Of a DNA stretch of 64,000 nucleotides, positions 28,198 to 37,207 are shown piece after piece. Numbering within the stretch: position 1 is the first letter of the stretch; every line of letters begins with the position of its first letter. This DNA is from Candidatus Methylomicrobium oryzae (GTDB taxonomy: Bacteria; Pseudomonadota; Gammaproteobacteria; Methylococcales; Methylomonadaceae): contig NZ_JAERVK010000017.1 of NCBI RefSeq assembly GCF_016745425.1, positions 1 to 64,000 of the forward strand, written 5' to 3'. The notes beneath the pieces were generated by a model. The model made no database searches. It was not told the origin of the DNA and worked only from the letters and a program-made list of their open reading frames with translations. The position numbers were made by a program, and so were the translations under genes.

Positions 28198-29760
28198 ATG
28201 GATGCGTTGGTGATTTTGATTCCTTTGCTGCCTCTCGGCGCCGCCCTGATGCTGGGATTGGGCATTTTGTTCGACTGGTGGAGCGGCGAAGAGAAAGAAA
28301 GCCTGACCTCAGGTATTGCGCTCTGGACTGTAACAATGTCCGCGCTATTGGCTTTGACCTTGTTCGGAGCCGATTTGGCCGGAAAGAACCGGGGCTCGTT
28401 CAATCTCGGTACCTGGTTGCAAAGCGATACGTTTGAAATTCCGGTTAATTTCGTCACACAGGGGATTGGGCCTCGAGTAGCCGCCTTATTCGGCATCATG
28501 CTCGCGATTGTGGTCCGTTTCTCGATTAATTACATGCATCGAGAAGCCGGTTTTCACCGTTTTTTTTTCGTGTTGACGTTGTTCTCGGCTGCCATACAGT
28601 GGCTGGTGCTGTCCGGCAATGCGGTCGGTACTTTTGCCGGCTGGGAAGTCGCCGGCTTGTGTTCTTACCTGCTGATCGCCTATGCCTATGACCGTCCGGC
28701 CGCCGCGGTGAATGCGACGCGGGTTTTCGTTACGAATCGGATCGGCGATGCGGCGTTTATTATCGGAATCGGGCTCAGCTACGCGTATGCGGAAAGCATC
28801 GACTGGATGAAATTGAATACGCTTGCCGCGCAATTGTCGCCCGGGGAAGCGACCGGCATCGCGTTCTGTTTCGCGGTCGCCGCATTTGTCAAATCCGCGC
28901 AGTTGCCGTTTACGCCCTGGCTTTTGCGTGCGCTTGAAGGCCCGACGCCGTCGAGCGCGGCCTTTTACGGCTCGGTGATGGTGCATGCGGGCGTTTTTTT
29001 AGTTTGTCTGCTGGAGCCGCTGTTCGAAATGTCGGCGTTTGCGATGGGGATGCTGGCGGTGGTCGGCCTGGCGACCGCGATTTACGCTTATCTGCTCGGA
29101 TTGACCCAGACCGATGTCAAAACCTCATTGATCGCGGCGACCTCGGTTCAGACCGGGCTGATGTTTTTCGAGTGCGGGCTGGGATTGTGGCAATTGGCGA
29201 GCTGGCATCTTTGCGCCCATGTGGTCGTGCGCGGCTATCAATTATTGGCCGCGCCATCGCTGATGCACAATGTCCTGGGCAATCCGGTCAAACCGGTCAA
29301 TTCGGTGCTGGCCAGAAGTTATCGGCTTTATACCGTATCGCTGCAGCGTTTTTGGCTCGATTCCGCGATAGATTACTTGTTTGTCAGGCCGATCGGACGA
29401 CTGTCTCATGATCTGAGATATTTCGACGATTATATCATCGACCGGATTTTAGGCTCCCCGGCTCCTGCGATGCGGGCGATCTCGTCGCTGGCCCAATACG
29501 AGGAGCAAAAAATCGGCGCTCGCCTGAACAACGAGTCCGACCTGTTTGCGCAAGGCAGTGGCCTGGCCGGCAAACTGGCCGAATGGATCTCGGCGCTGAT
29601 CCATGCTTTCGAAGACCGCTTCATGCTGCGCGGTTACGGCAAAAATGCGACGATTTTGGGCAGGCGGATCGGCCGCTCCGCCAATCGTTTTGAAGCTTAT
29701 ATTTTAAGGCCGCGCTATCTGGTGCTGTTCATATTCATAACCCTGCTGGTCGCATTTTGA
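28198..29760 (+). CDS. NuoL-like proton-translocating membrane subunit
   Basis: 520 residues, NuoL-type: FAGWEVAGLCSYLLIAYAYD (TM5 Glu), Lys232 in FVKSAQLPFTPWLLRALEG, then PTPSSAAFYGSVMVHAGVF. It is most similar in motif text to the DabB of the leftward pair, so it is probably the direct partner of the large DabA. After the last antiporter helices, an amphipathic region (about 400-490, DRILGSPAPAMRAISSLAQY) and a final membrane helix could form a lateral helix-like element. The start lies 2 bases after the DabA stop with a GCAGGAG ribosome-binding site. Confidence 0.87.
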   Translation: MDALVILIPLLPLGAALMLGLGILFDWWSGEEKESLTSGIALWTVTMSALLALTLFGADLAGKNRGSFNLGTWLQSDTFEIPVNFVTQGIGPRVAALFGIMLAIVVRFSINYMHREAGFHRFFFVLTLFSAAIQWLVLSGNAVGTFAGWEVAGLCSYLLIAYAYDRPAAAVNATRVFVTNRIGDAAFIIGIGLSYAYAESIDWMKLNTLAAQLSPGEATGIAFCFAVAAFVKSAQLPFTPWLLRALEGPTPSSAAFYGSVMVHAGVFLVCLLEPLFEMSAFAMGMLAVVGLATAIYAYLLGLTQTDVKTSLIAATSVQTGLMFFECGLGLWQLASWHLCAHVVVRGYQLLAAPSLMHNVLGNPVKPVNSVLARSYRLYTVSLQRFWLDSAIDYLFVRPIGRLSHDLRYFDDYIIDRILGSPAPAMRAISSLAQYEEQKIGARLNNESDLFAQGSGLAGKLAEWISALIHAFEDRFMLRGYGKNATILGRRIGRSANRFEAYILRPRYLVLFIFITLLVAF

Positions 29761-29767
29761 GGCCCTG

Positions 29768-31357
29768 ATGCAATTTCCCGTTAATACCTGGCCTGAAACG
29801 GCGGCTTTTCCGGTCCTGACGACGATGACGCTGATTCCGCTTGCGGCCATGATTGCCGTACTCTGCACCCGTTCGTTGAAGATGGCCCTGCAGTTCGGGT
29901 TTGTCGGCACTTCCCTGACTGTATTGTTGAGCCTTTATCTGCTCGCCGTATTCGATGCGGAAGTTTCGGGCATGAATCTGGTCGAGCAGGTTCGTTTTGC
30001 GGGAATGAGTTATACGGTAGGGGTGGACGGCGTCAATATCCTATTCATTCCGCTGACCGCCGTGATCGCTTTTCTGGTATTGCTCTATACCTTTTCGCAT
30101 GCGAAATCGCGCTATCGCGACCGTTTCTATGTCGCCAGCGTGTTGGGCTATGAAACGGTGCTGATCGGCGCTTTTGTCTCTTTGAACGTGATGCAGTTCT
30201 GGCTGTGGAGCGTTTTGGAAATGATTCCGGTGGTGTATCTGACGCTGCATTCCGGAACCGGACAGTGCCGCCGCTGGGCGGTCGACCGCTTTCTGCAATA
30301 CTGGCTCAGCGGTTTGTCGATGACGCTGACCGGTTTTTTGCTGCTGGCATTCGGTTTGATCGACTCCGAGCATCCGTTGACCTTTGACTGGCTGACAATC
30401 AAGCAGAACAGTGCTTATTTGCACGATGAGGCCTTGATCTTCGTGCTGCTGTTCTACGGCTTTGCGGTGCGAATGCCGCTGTTTCCGTTTCACGGTTGGC
30501 TCCCGATTCTGGCTGAACACGGCACCGTCGCCAGTTGCATGATTTTTCTGGTCGGGCTGAAGCTTGGGGTTTTCGCGATTCTGCGCTTCATCCTGCCGAT
30601 TTTGCCCGGCGTGGCTGAAGACTGGGCAGGGCTGGTGCTGGCGTTGGCGGTGCTCAGCATATTCTACGGCGCAATCATGGCTCTGCTGCAGATCAATATC
30701 CGGCGATTGCTGGCGTTTGCGGTGCTCAGTCAGACCGGGATTCTGGTGATCGGGCTGTTCTGTTTTAACAATTTCGGACTGGAGGGCAGCATCATGCTCT
30801 CGGTTGCCTACGGCTTGGCGACCGCTGGCATGCTGTTCAGCGTCGGCCTGATTTACGAACGGACCGGCACCGCGATCATGCCAAGGCTCGGCGGACTGTT
30901 TGATTCGAACCTGACCCTGGGCATGCTGTTTCTGGTTTCGGCGCTGAGTACCTTGGTCAAGCCCGGCACGCCAGGGTTCGATGCGACTCACCTGATTATC
31001 GAGGGCACCATCGAAGAGCATGGCTGGCTGTTGGCGATTGCGATTTTGACCGGCAACCTGTTGGCCGCCGCGTTTATCCTTTGGGCTTTTCAGCGCGTCT
31101 TTTTAGCCGGTTCCCGGCGTTTTGCCCAGCCCTATTCGAGTTTACACCACCCGGTCTTGAAAGAACGCCTGATTACTGCCGTGATCTGCGTACTGTTGGT
31201 CGGCACCGGATTCTATATGCGCCCCTGGCTTCGGCTTGTCGACCAGGATGCGTCGATGATTACGAAAGGCTATCCGATCCATAGCTCGATGCCGCACGGA
31301 CCATCGGCGGGATCGCCTCAATCCGGACCGTTTCAACTCGAGGAAGAACAGCCATGA
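29768..31357 (+). CDS. NuoM-like membrane subunit with Lys-to-Arg change at the TM7 channel position
   Basis: 529 residues. VGVDGVNILFIPLTAVIAF and the LLAFAVLSQTGILVIGL region identify the NuoM/antiporter fold. At TM7 the usual VKxPxxPxHxWLP reads AVRMPLFPFHGWLP, with Arg235 where the other three NuoL/M-like proteins of the cluster have Lys. The TM5 glutamate is probably in WSVLEMIPVVYL. The C-terminal tail is Ser/Pro-rich and soluble. The start follows the NuoL-like stop by 7 bases with a GAGG element; its end overlaps the next gene by 4 bases. Confidence 0.84.
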   Translation: MQFPVNTWPETAAFPVLTTMTLIPLAAMIAVLCTRSLKMALQFGFVGTSLTVLLSLYLLAVFDAEVSGMNLVEQVRFAGMSYTVGVDGVNILFIPLTAVIAFLVLLYTFSHAKSRYRDRFYVASVLGYETVLIGAFVSLNVMQFWLWSVLEMIPVVYLTLHSGTGQCRRWAVDRFLQYWLSGLSMTLTGFLLLAFGLIDSEHPLTFDWLTIKQNSAYLHDEALIFVLLFYGFAVRMPLFPFHGWLPILAEHGTVASCMIFLVGLKLGVFAILRFILPILPGVAEDWAGLVLALAVLSIFYGAIMALLQINIRRLLAFAVLSQTGILVIGLFCFNNFGLEGSIMLSVAYGLATAGMLFSVGLIYERTGTAIMPRLGGLFDSNLTLGMLFLVSALSTLVKPGTPGFDATHLIIEGTIEEHGWLLAIAILTGNLLAAAFILWAFQRVFLAGSRRFAQPYSSLHHPVLKERLITAVICVLLVGTGFYMRPWLRLVDQDASMITKGYPIHSSMPHGPSAGSPQSGPFQLEEEQP

Positions 31358-32913
31358 ATGCAGCAGAGTTTCCGGTGCTGAGCATTTTGATTTGGCTGCC
31401 TTTGCTCGGCGCCATCATCGTCGGTTGTATACGCAATCTTAAGGCTGCTAAATGGGGCGCCTTGGCGATTGCCGGTTTGGAACTAGTTACTGCGTTGCTC
31501 GCGGTGATCTGGTTTCAGTCGGAAAACAGTAATGAATTGCAGTGGGTCGAGCATCATGCCTGGATTGATCGATTGAATATCGAATATTTTCTCGGCGTGG
31601 ATGGCGTTTCGATTCTGCTGTTGCCGTTGTCCGCGCTCTTGACCTTGCTGACCTTGCTGGCGACGTGGAATTCGGTGCAGCGTTTGCCGCACTTTCACCT
31701 GTCCCTGTTGCTTGCGCTCGAAGGCATCACGATGGGGGTGTTCACTGCAATGGACATGATGCTGTTTTTCCTGTTTTGGGAGCTGACTTTGCCGCCGATC
31801 TTCTTTTTGATCGGTCTGTGGGGCATCGGCCCCGGCCGTCGCGCCGCGGCGATGAAGTACACGTTGGTCATGCTGTTCGGCGGCGTCGCGCTGCTGTTTG
31901 CGATCATTCTGCTTGCGTTCAACCATGTCGATGCGATTCACGGAACTATTCCCGACGATCTGGCGTTTAGCCTGCCGGTGTTGTTGACCACGCCGCTATC
32001 CGCACACCTGGAGACGGCGGTTTTCTTTTTGCTGATGGTCGGCTTCGCGGTCAAAGCGCCTCTGCCGCCTTTTCATACCTGGCTTCCGACGGTCGCGATG
32101 GAAGGGTCGACGCAGATGACCTCACTCTTGACCGGGCTTAAGCTGGGCGTTTACGGAATTATCCGTTTCGGGATGCCGCTGGCGCCGACTTCGACGGTCG
32201 AATATAACTGGACGCTCGGCATCATCGGTGCGGTCACGCTGATTTACGGGGCTCTTGTCGCTTTGCAGCAAAGCAACTTTCGCCGCCTGCTGGCCTATGC
32301 CAGCATCAGCCACATCGGTCTGATCATCGTGGGCCTGTCTTCGCTGAACATGCAGGGCATTCAGGGGGCGCTGTTCCAACTGGTCAATTTTTCGGTCGAT
32401 GCGAGTGCATTGATGCTAATCGCCGGCTTTATCCATCACCGCCTCGGCAGTACCGAAAGAATTCACATGGGTGGACTCGCTAAAGTGATGCCGCGCTTAA
32501 CGGGCTTTTACTTCCTGTTCATGCTGGCCGGTTTGGGCATACCCGGAACGAACGGCTTTCCAGCCGAACTGCTGCTGGTCGTCAGCGCCTTGACCTCGCA
32601 TCCGAGCCTGGCCATTGCCGCCCTGGCCGGCGCCGTTCTCAGCGCGGCCTATATGCTCTCCTTTACGCGCCGCGCTTTCATGGGGCCGACGGCAAGCGCT
32701 GCGGTCAGACAACTGCAGGAACTGCGTCCGCGCGAATTGAGCATCCTTTGCGTATTCGGGGCATTGGTTATTTCATTCGGCTTGTGGCCGGATGTTATTT
32801 TGGAAAAGCAGCGGGCTGCTGCCGAAGCTTGGCTGAATCACCTGCTCGAACCGCCGGCGATGGACGGCACCGATTTCGACTCGAACTTACCAAATCCGGA
32901 AACCCGCGAATGA
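31354..32913 (+). CDS. NuoM-like proton-translocating membrane subunit (third antiporter-like subunit after DabA)
   Basis: 519 residues. LGVDGVSILLLPLSALLTL, TM5 Glu in LFFLFWELTLPPIFFLIGLWG, Lys234 in GFAVKAPLPPFHTWLPTVAMEG and LLAYASISHIGLIIVGLSS are typical of NuoM. All channel residues are in place. It is translationally coupled to the preceding NuoM-like gene (ATGA overlap). With the others it gives four complex-I-type antiporter modules around one DabA, which suggests several cation-translocating half-channels. Confidence 0.86.
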   Translation: MNAAEFPVLSILIWLPLLGAIIVGCIRNLKAAKWGALAIAGLELVTALLAVIWFQSENSNELQWVEHHAWIDRLNIEYFLGVDGVSILLLPLSALLTLLTLLATWNSVQRLPHFHLSLLLALEGITMGVFTAMDMMLFFLFWELTLPPIFFLIGLWGIGPGRRAAAMKYTLVMLFGGVALLFAIILLAFNHVDAIHGTIPDDLAFSLPVLLTTPLSAHLETAVFFLLMVGFAVKAPLPPFHTWLPTVAMEGSTQMTSLLTGLKLGVYGIIRFGMPLAPTSTVEYNWTLGIIGAVTLIYGALVALQQSNFRRLLAYASISHIGLIIVGLSSLNMQGIQGALFQLVNFSVDASALMLIAGFIHHRLGSTERIHMGGLAKVMPRLTGFYFLFMLAGLGIPGTNGFPAELLLVVSALTSHPSLAIAALAGAVLSAAYMLSFTRRAFMGPTASAAVRQLQELRPRELSILCVFGALVISFGLWPDVILEKQRAAAEAWLNHLLEPPAMDGTDFDSNLPNPETRE

Positions 32914-32931
32914 TCCGCGGAGTGTTTCAAG

Positions 32932-33129
32932 ATGGCTGATGCTGTGCGTAACGGAAAAAAGCATTTCATTTGCCATTGCAGCGGCACGACCGAAGAGAAA
33001 ATCCGGGAACTGGTCGAACAAGGCATCGACGATCTGGAATCCGTCTCCCGGCTGACGGGCACTTGCGCCGGTTGCGGCGCCTGCGAGACGGAGGTGTCGG
33101 ATTTGCTCGCCGAACTCGCCGAGCGGTGA
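32932..33129 (+). CDS. BFD-like [2Fe-2S] protein at the end of the multi-subunit DAB cluster
   Basis: 65 residues. CHCS near residue 14 and CAGCGAC near residue 44 give the CxC...CxxC four-cysteine pattern of the bacterioferritin-associated ferredoxin (BFD-like) [2Fe-2S] domain. The helical text (TTEEKIRELVEQGIDDLESV) fits that small fold. No bacterioferritin gene is near. It sits 18 bases after the last NuoM-like gene in the same direction with a GGAG ribosome-binding site, so it is probably co-transcribed and may act as a redox or iron-sensing partner; that role is inferred only from position. Confidence 0.8.
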   Translation: MADAVRNGKKHFICHCSGTTEEKIRELVEQGIDDLESVSRLTGTCAGCGACETEVSDLLAELAER

Positions 33130-33227
33130 ATCGAGCGCGTTCGGTTACCGGCGGTTAGCCGTCCGTTCGAGCGCCTGATTCGATGGCGCTTGGCTGCGTC
33201 GGCCATAGGATGGCCGGATCCGAACCG

Positions 33228-34241
33228 TTATCGGCCCTGCAAATACAGTACGGTTACGTTAACAATAAAGATTCCCACCATGAAAAAGCTGACCCAGCCG
33301 ACCGTCTTGAAGAGCCGCGCGTTGGAGCGGTACAGCAGGCCGACGATCGCGAGCCCGGTCATCATGATGGCCGACTGGGCCGAAATCAGGTGTGCCGACG
33401 AGACCGCGGAAAACAGGGGGCCTTTCAAATAAGCCAGGTCATCCAGGGCGAGAATGGTCAGATTGAACAGGTTGCTGCCGAACAGGTCGCTGATGGCCAT
33501 GTCCAGCGCGCCGATCCGAAACGCGGAAAACGTGACCGCCATTTCCGGCATCACCGTTGCCAGGGCCACGAACACCGTACCCACGAAACTGCGCTGCCAC
33601 TCCATCGCCTCTGCGACATGCTCGGCGGTCAAAGGCAGACGGATGCCCGCGGCGACGATCACGGCGGCAGCCATGCAGTAAAAAACCGCGGCTTTCCCCA
33701 AACCGATTCCCGGATGCCGTTCGACGGTTTCTTCTATCGCTTCGAGATGTTGAACCTTTTCGTATCTGAACACCGTGCGGACGGCGATCAGGTAAAACAC
33801 GATCATCACGGGCGTGTAGAGGCCGATATGCCGCACGCTTAAGTCAAACCCGTGCTGATGTAAAAGAAGGTTGAACGCCACGAATCCGAGCAGGATCACC
33901 CCGAAGCCGGCCGAGAGAATATTGCCTTGGCTGACTAAAGTGAAAACCGAAGATTTTCGGTGCAGCAAATCCAGGCTGACGACCAGCAGCAGGTTGAAGG
34001 TGCAACTGCCCAGGATATTGCCTACCGCGATGTCCGGCACGTCGACATAGGTTACCGCGCTAATGCCCGTCACCAGTTCCGGCAGGGAGGTGACCGTGGC
34101 CAGCAGGGAAAATCCGACCCATCCCCCGCCCAGGCCGGTTTTCTCGGCGATCACATCGCCGTAGAGGGAAAGAAAATAGCCGGAGGTCCCGATTACCAGC
34201 GCCAGGCCGGCAAATTCCAGCAATAAAAGCCAATGCGACAT
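33228..34241 (-). CDS. Sodium/calcium exchanger family membrane protein (CaCA)
   Basis: 337 residues, two NCX halves of about five helices each. The alpha repeats are VGFSLLATVTSLPELVTG (first half) and VFVALATVMPEMAVTFSA (second half); the second continues to DLFGSNLFNLTIL. The acidic residues of the repeats (PEL and PEM) are retained, as needed for cation binding. A soluble loop at about residues 165-185 joins the halves. The ion could be Ca2+ against Na+ or H+. A strong GGAGGG ribosome-binding site precedes the ATG at 34241. Confidence 0.88.
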   Translation of the reverse strand: MSHWLLLLEFAGLALVIGTSGYFLSLYGDVIAEKTGLGGGWVGFSLLATVTSLPELVTGISAVTYVDVPDIAVGNILGSCTFNLLLVVSLDLLHRKSSVFTLVSQGNILSAGFGVILLGFVAFNLLLHQHGFDLSVRHIGLYTPVMIVFYLIAVRTVFRYEKVQHLEAIEETVERHPGIGLGKAAVFYCMAAAVIVAAGIRLPLTAEHVAEAMEWQRSFVGTVFVALATVMPEMAVTFSAFRIGALDMAISDLFGSNLFNLTILALDDLAYLKGPLFSAVSSAHLISAQSAIMMTGLAIVGLLYRSNARLFKTVGWVSFFMVGIFIVNVTVLYLQGR

Positions 34242-34301
34242 CTTTTCCCTCCTTTTTGCTTAAAGGGACGCTCGTCGTATTCTTGCGCCGGCATTCCGAA
34301 A

Positions 34302-34892
34302 CTATTTATACAGCGTTTCGACGTCTTCAGGCCTGGCGAAGTCGACGCCGACGCTGATCACGAAACTCGACACTTCTTCGATGTTCATCCGCGAATGCCG
34401 CACTTTGGACTTGTGAACCATCACGGTAAAACCGGAAGTCGGGTTGGGGGACGTGGGAATGTACAGGATATAGCAGTCGCCGATCCGGTTGGTGACATAG
34501 GCGGGCACCCACATGCCGTCTTTCGGATATTCGACATAGACCGCTTCGCGAAGCTGGGATTCATTCCGAGTCAGAAACAGGCGCAACAATTTGCGGGTCA
34601 CGCGGTAGATGCTGCTGAGGACCGGGATACGCTGGATCAAGGCTTCCAGGTAGTAGAGCAGATGCGCCCGGTCCTGTTTCAGCAGCTTGCCGAAATAGGC
34701 CAAAAGGCCGATTGCGGCGGCAAACAAAGCCACGGTAATCAATGGGTTGTCATATCTGCCGTGCACCAGCAACACGAAGTTTTTCAAAAAACGCTGTACA
34801 TAGACGATGATTTGAAAGATCAGTACGATCGGCACGAAGCCGACGATGCCGATCAGGACATAATCGACGAGAGTCTTCAGTTTACCTGCCAT
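34302..34892 (-). CDS. DUF502 family membrane protein
   Basis: 196 residues. Two N-terminal membrane helices (LIGIVGFVPIVLIFQIIVYV and ITVALFAAAIGLLAYFG) are followed by IPVLSSIYRVTRKLLRLF and a soluble domain with YVEYPKDGMWVPAYVTN and IPTSPNPTSGFTVMV, the DUF502 signature. The family is widespread and of unknown function; membrane stress or transport roles have been suggested for plant homologues. It lies 60 bases upstream of the exchanger gene in the same direction, with a GGGAG site before its ATG, and may be co-transcribed with it. Confidence 0.88.
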   Translation of the reverse strand: MAGKLKTLVDYVLIGIVGFVPIVLIFQIIVYVQRFLKNFVLLVHGRYDNPLITVALFAAAIGLLAYFGKLLKQDRAHLLYYLEALIQRIPVLSSIYRVTRKLLRLFLTRNESQLREAVYVEYPKDGMWVPAYVTNRIGDCYILYIPTSPNPTSGFTVMVHKSKVRHSRMNIEEVSSFVISVGVDFARPEDVETLYK

Positions 34893-35183
34893 TTTTTTCT
34901 CCCTTGATTTACTGGACGAAATTTCGCCGGTTGCGGCATTGTGCGGGCGCTTGCAGCGGCCGGCTCGGGTCTACTTTAGCGGAACCGGCGGCCCTGTGCC
35001 AGCTTAAAATTATGGTCCGCCGGCAGGATCGGCAGATGCATAATGCGGCGGAAGCGGCCAGCGCCATCAGCGCCGCCCCGAATGTTCAGCAGGTTCTGAA
35101 TAAGACTCGTGGGGCGGAAGCGAAGCGCATCCGCCCTATGATCGCCGGATGCGCTTCGCTTATCCGGCCTACGAAATATTTTA
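34893..35183. other. Intergenic region with REP-like hairpin
   Basis: No convincing gene. GCGAAGCGCATCCG (35120-35133) pairs perfectly with CGGATGCGCTTCGC (35146-35159). This is the layout of a REP-type extragenic palindrome and could also end the leftward ftfL transcript. The sequence next to 34892 likely holds the DUF502 promoter. Confidence 0.6.
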
Positions 35184-35383
35184 ACTTAGGATCTGGTAGG
35201 AAATAACTTCCCGAATGCTGATTGTTTAAAAAGCAGAGGCTTCACTCCCTTCTTTGAAAAAGACGAGTGCGGGATGCAGGAGAGAGGGCAACGCAGGGAG
35301 CGGTTGCCGAGGGGGTTGGGGGAGATTGATCTTATAAATCCCCCTCAATCCCCCTTTTTCAAAGGGGGAGGTGTGTTTGACGA
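35184..35383 (+). repeat. Mosaic noncoding element, copy 1 (short form)
   Basis: Matches the reverse complement of 50849-51240 at both ends and in several internal blocks: ACTTAGGATCTGGTAGG at the left, CTTTGAAAAAGA, ATGCAGGAG, GGTTGCCGAGG-like text, and CCCCCTTTTTCAAAGGGGGA followed by GGTGTGTTTGACGA at the right. The internal hairpin array of copy 2 is mostly missing, except one hairpin at 35287-35308 (GGCAAC-GC, AGGGA loop, GC-G-GTTGCC). A further CAAAGGGGGA segment with TTTGACGA is repeated just outside at 35396-35421. Confidence 0.8.
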
Positions 35384-35470
35384 GACTCTCTTTTTTCAAA
35401 GGGGGACGTTGTTTTTGACGAAATCCTTAAAGGTATTGAAGCATCCCGACAGGTGCAGGATTGCCGTTGT

Positions 35471-37144
35471 TTAAAACAGCCCGCTGATCCGTCCGTTCTC
35501 GTCGATGTCGATTTTTTCCGCCGCCGGCACTTTAGGAAGTCCCGGCATGGTCATGATGTCGCCGGCGATCGCCACGATGAAGCCGGCCCCGTTGGCGAGG
35601 CGGACTTCGCGGATTTCGACCGTATGCCCGGACGGGGCCCCCTTGACCGAGGCGTCGGTCGAGAACGACATCTGCGTTTTCGCCATGCAGATCGGGAAAC
35701 GGCCGTAGTCGCCGTTCCAGGCGGCCAGTTGGGCTCTCACTTTCGCGTTGGCGGTGACTTGTGCCGCGCCGTACAGTTTGGTCGCGATCGTTTCGATCTT
35801 TTCCCAGAGGCTCAGGTTGTCGTCGTAAACGAAGCGGCAGCCGGCTTCATGACGGTTGACCGTTTCGGCGACCGCCTGCGCGAGCAGTTCGGCGCCCTTG
35901 CCGCCTTCGGCCCAATGCTTCGAGACGATGCAGGTGGCGCCCAGCGCGCCGCATTTGTCCTGCAGCAAGGCCAGTTCGGCTTCGGTGTCGAAGGTAAAAT
36001 GGTTGATGCAGATCACGCAGGGCAGGCCGTAATGTTCGGTGATGTTCCGGTAATGCCGTTCCAGGTTCGCGAAGCCTTGTTCGAGCGCGCCGAGATTTTC
36101 CCGGTTCAGGTCTTCCTTCAAGACGCCGCCGTGGAATTTCAGCGCCCGGACCGTCGCGACCAGCACCGCCGCCGACGGTTTCAACCCGGCCATCCGGCAT
36201 TTGATGTCGACGAATTTCTCGGCGCCGAGATCGGCCCCGAAACCGGCTTCGGTGATCACGTAATCGGCCAGCTTCAGCGCGGTTTTGGTCGCGGTGACCG
36301 TGTTGCAGCCGTGCGCGATGTTCGCGAACGGGCCGCCGTGGATGATCGCGATGTTGTTTTCCAGCGTCTGTACCAGGTTCGGCTTGATCGCGTCTTTCAG
36401 CAGTGCGGCCATCGCCCCGTGCGCGTTCAGGTCGCGCGCGTAAACCGGCGTCTTGTTGTCGGCCTTATAGCCGATCACGATGCGGCCGAGGCGTTCTTTC
36501 AGGTCGGTAAGGTCGGTCGCCAGGCAGAGGATCGCCATCACTTCGGATGCCACCACGATATCGTAGCCGTCTTCGCGCAGATAACCGTTCGCGGGGCCGC
36601 CCATGCCGAGCACGATATTCCGCAGCGCCCGGTCGTTCATGTCGACGACGCGTTTCCATTGAATCCGGCGCGGGTCGATACCGAGTGCGTTGCCGTGGTT
36701 GATGTGGTTGTCGATCAGGGCCGAGAGCAGGTTGTGCGCGACGCCGATCGCATGGAAATCGCCGGTGAAGTGCAGGTTGATGTCTTCCATCGGCACGACC
36801 TGGGCATGGCCGCCGCCGGCAGCGCCCCCTTTGACGCCGAAGCAGGGGCCGAGCGAAGGCTCGCGCAGACACATGATGGTTTTTTTACCGATCCGGTTCA
36901 TCGCATCGCCGAGGCCCACCGTCGTGGTGGTTTTGCCTTCGCCGGCCGGCGTCGGGCTGATCGCGGTGACCAGAATCAGTTTGCCGTCCGGCTTGCCGCC
37001 GAGGCTGTTCACATAATCCAGCGACAATTTGGCTTTGTAGTGGCCGTACGGGTCGAGATGTTCGGCGTCGATGCCGAAATGCTCTTTGGCCAGGCCGATA
37101 ATCGGCTTCATCTTCGCTTGTTGGGCGATTTCTATGTCGGACAT
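35471..37144 (-). CDS. ftfL: Formate--tetrahydrofolate ligase
   Basis: 557 residues. The ATP loop [38 protein letters not shown] and [19 protein letters not shown] are the classic formyltetrahydrofolate synthetase motifs. It condenses formate with tetrahydrofolate and so feeds C1 units into the serine cycle via methylene-H4F (FolD/Fch or MtdA/FchA downstream). Length and motifs match the family. It is the last serine-cycle gene of the minus-strand run and is followed by a repeat element instead of a simple terminator. Confidence 0.97.
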   Translation of the reverse strand: MSDIEIAQQAKMKPIIGLAKEHFGIDAEHLDPYGHYKAKLSLDYVNSLGGKPDGKLILVTAISPTPAGEGKTTTTVGLGDAMNRIGKKTIMCLREPSLGPCFGVKGGAAGGGHAQVVPMEDINLHFTGDFHAIGVAHNLLSALIDNHINHGNALGIDPRRIQWKRVVDMNDRALRNIVLGMGGPANGYLREDGYDIVVASEVMAILCLATDLTDLKERLGRIVIGYKADNKTPVYARDLNAHGAMAALLKDAIKPNLVQTLENNIAIIHGGPFANIAHGCNTVTATKTALKLADYVITEAGFGADLGAEKFVDIKCRMAGLKPSAAVLVATVRALKFHGGVLKEDLNRENLGALEQGFANLERHYRNITEHYGLPCVICINHFTFDTEAELALLQDKCGALGATCIVSKHWAEGGKGAELLAQAVAETVNRHEAGCRFVYDDNLSLWEKIETIATKLYGAAQVTANAKVRAQLAAWNGDYGRFPICMAKTQMSFSTDASVKGAPSGHTVEIREVRLANGAGFIVAIAGDIMTMPGLPKVPAAEKIDIDENGRISGLF

Positions 37145-37207
37145 AGTGTTATTTATTCCTAAAGTATAAAAAAACTTATGCTGAAAAGCAGCGTGATTCG
37201 AGCAGCG

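Noticed and set aside
23411-32913. Reading the NuoL/NuoM-like genes as an ordinary complex I operon
   Set aside because: No nuoA-K or peripheral-arm genes are present, three NuoM-type paralogues occur, and a DabA gene is embedded among them.
35453-37162. 569-codon plus-strand frame opposite ftfL
   Set aside because: Exact antisense shadow of a well-supported enzyme gene; its translation is Arg/Asp/Val-rich without any recognisable domain.
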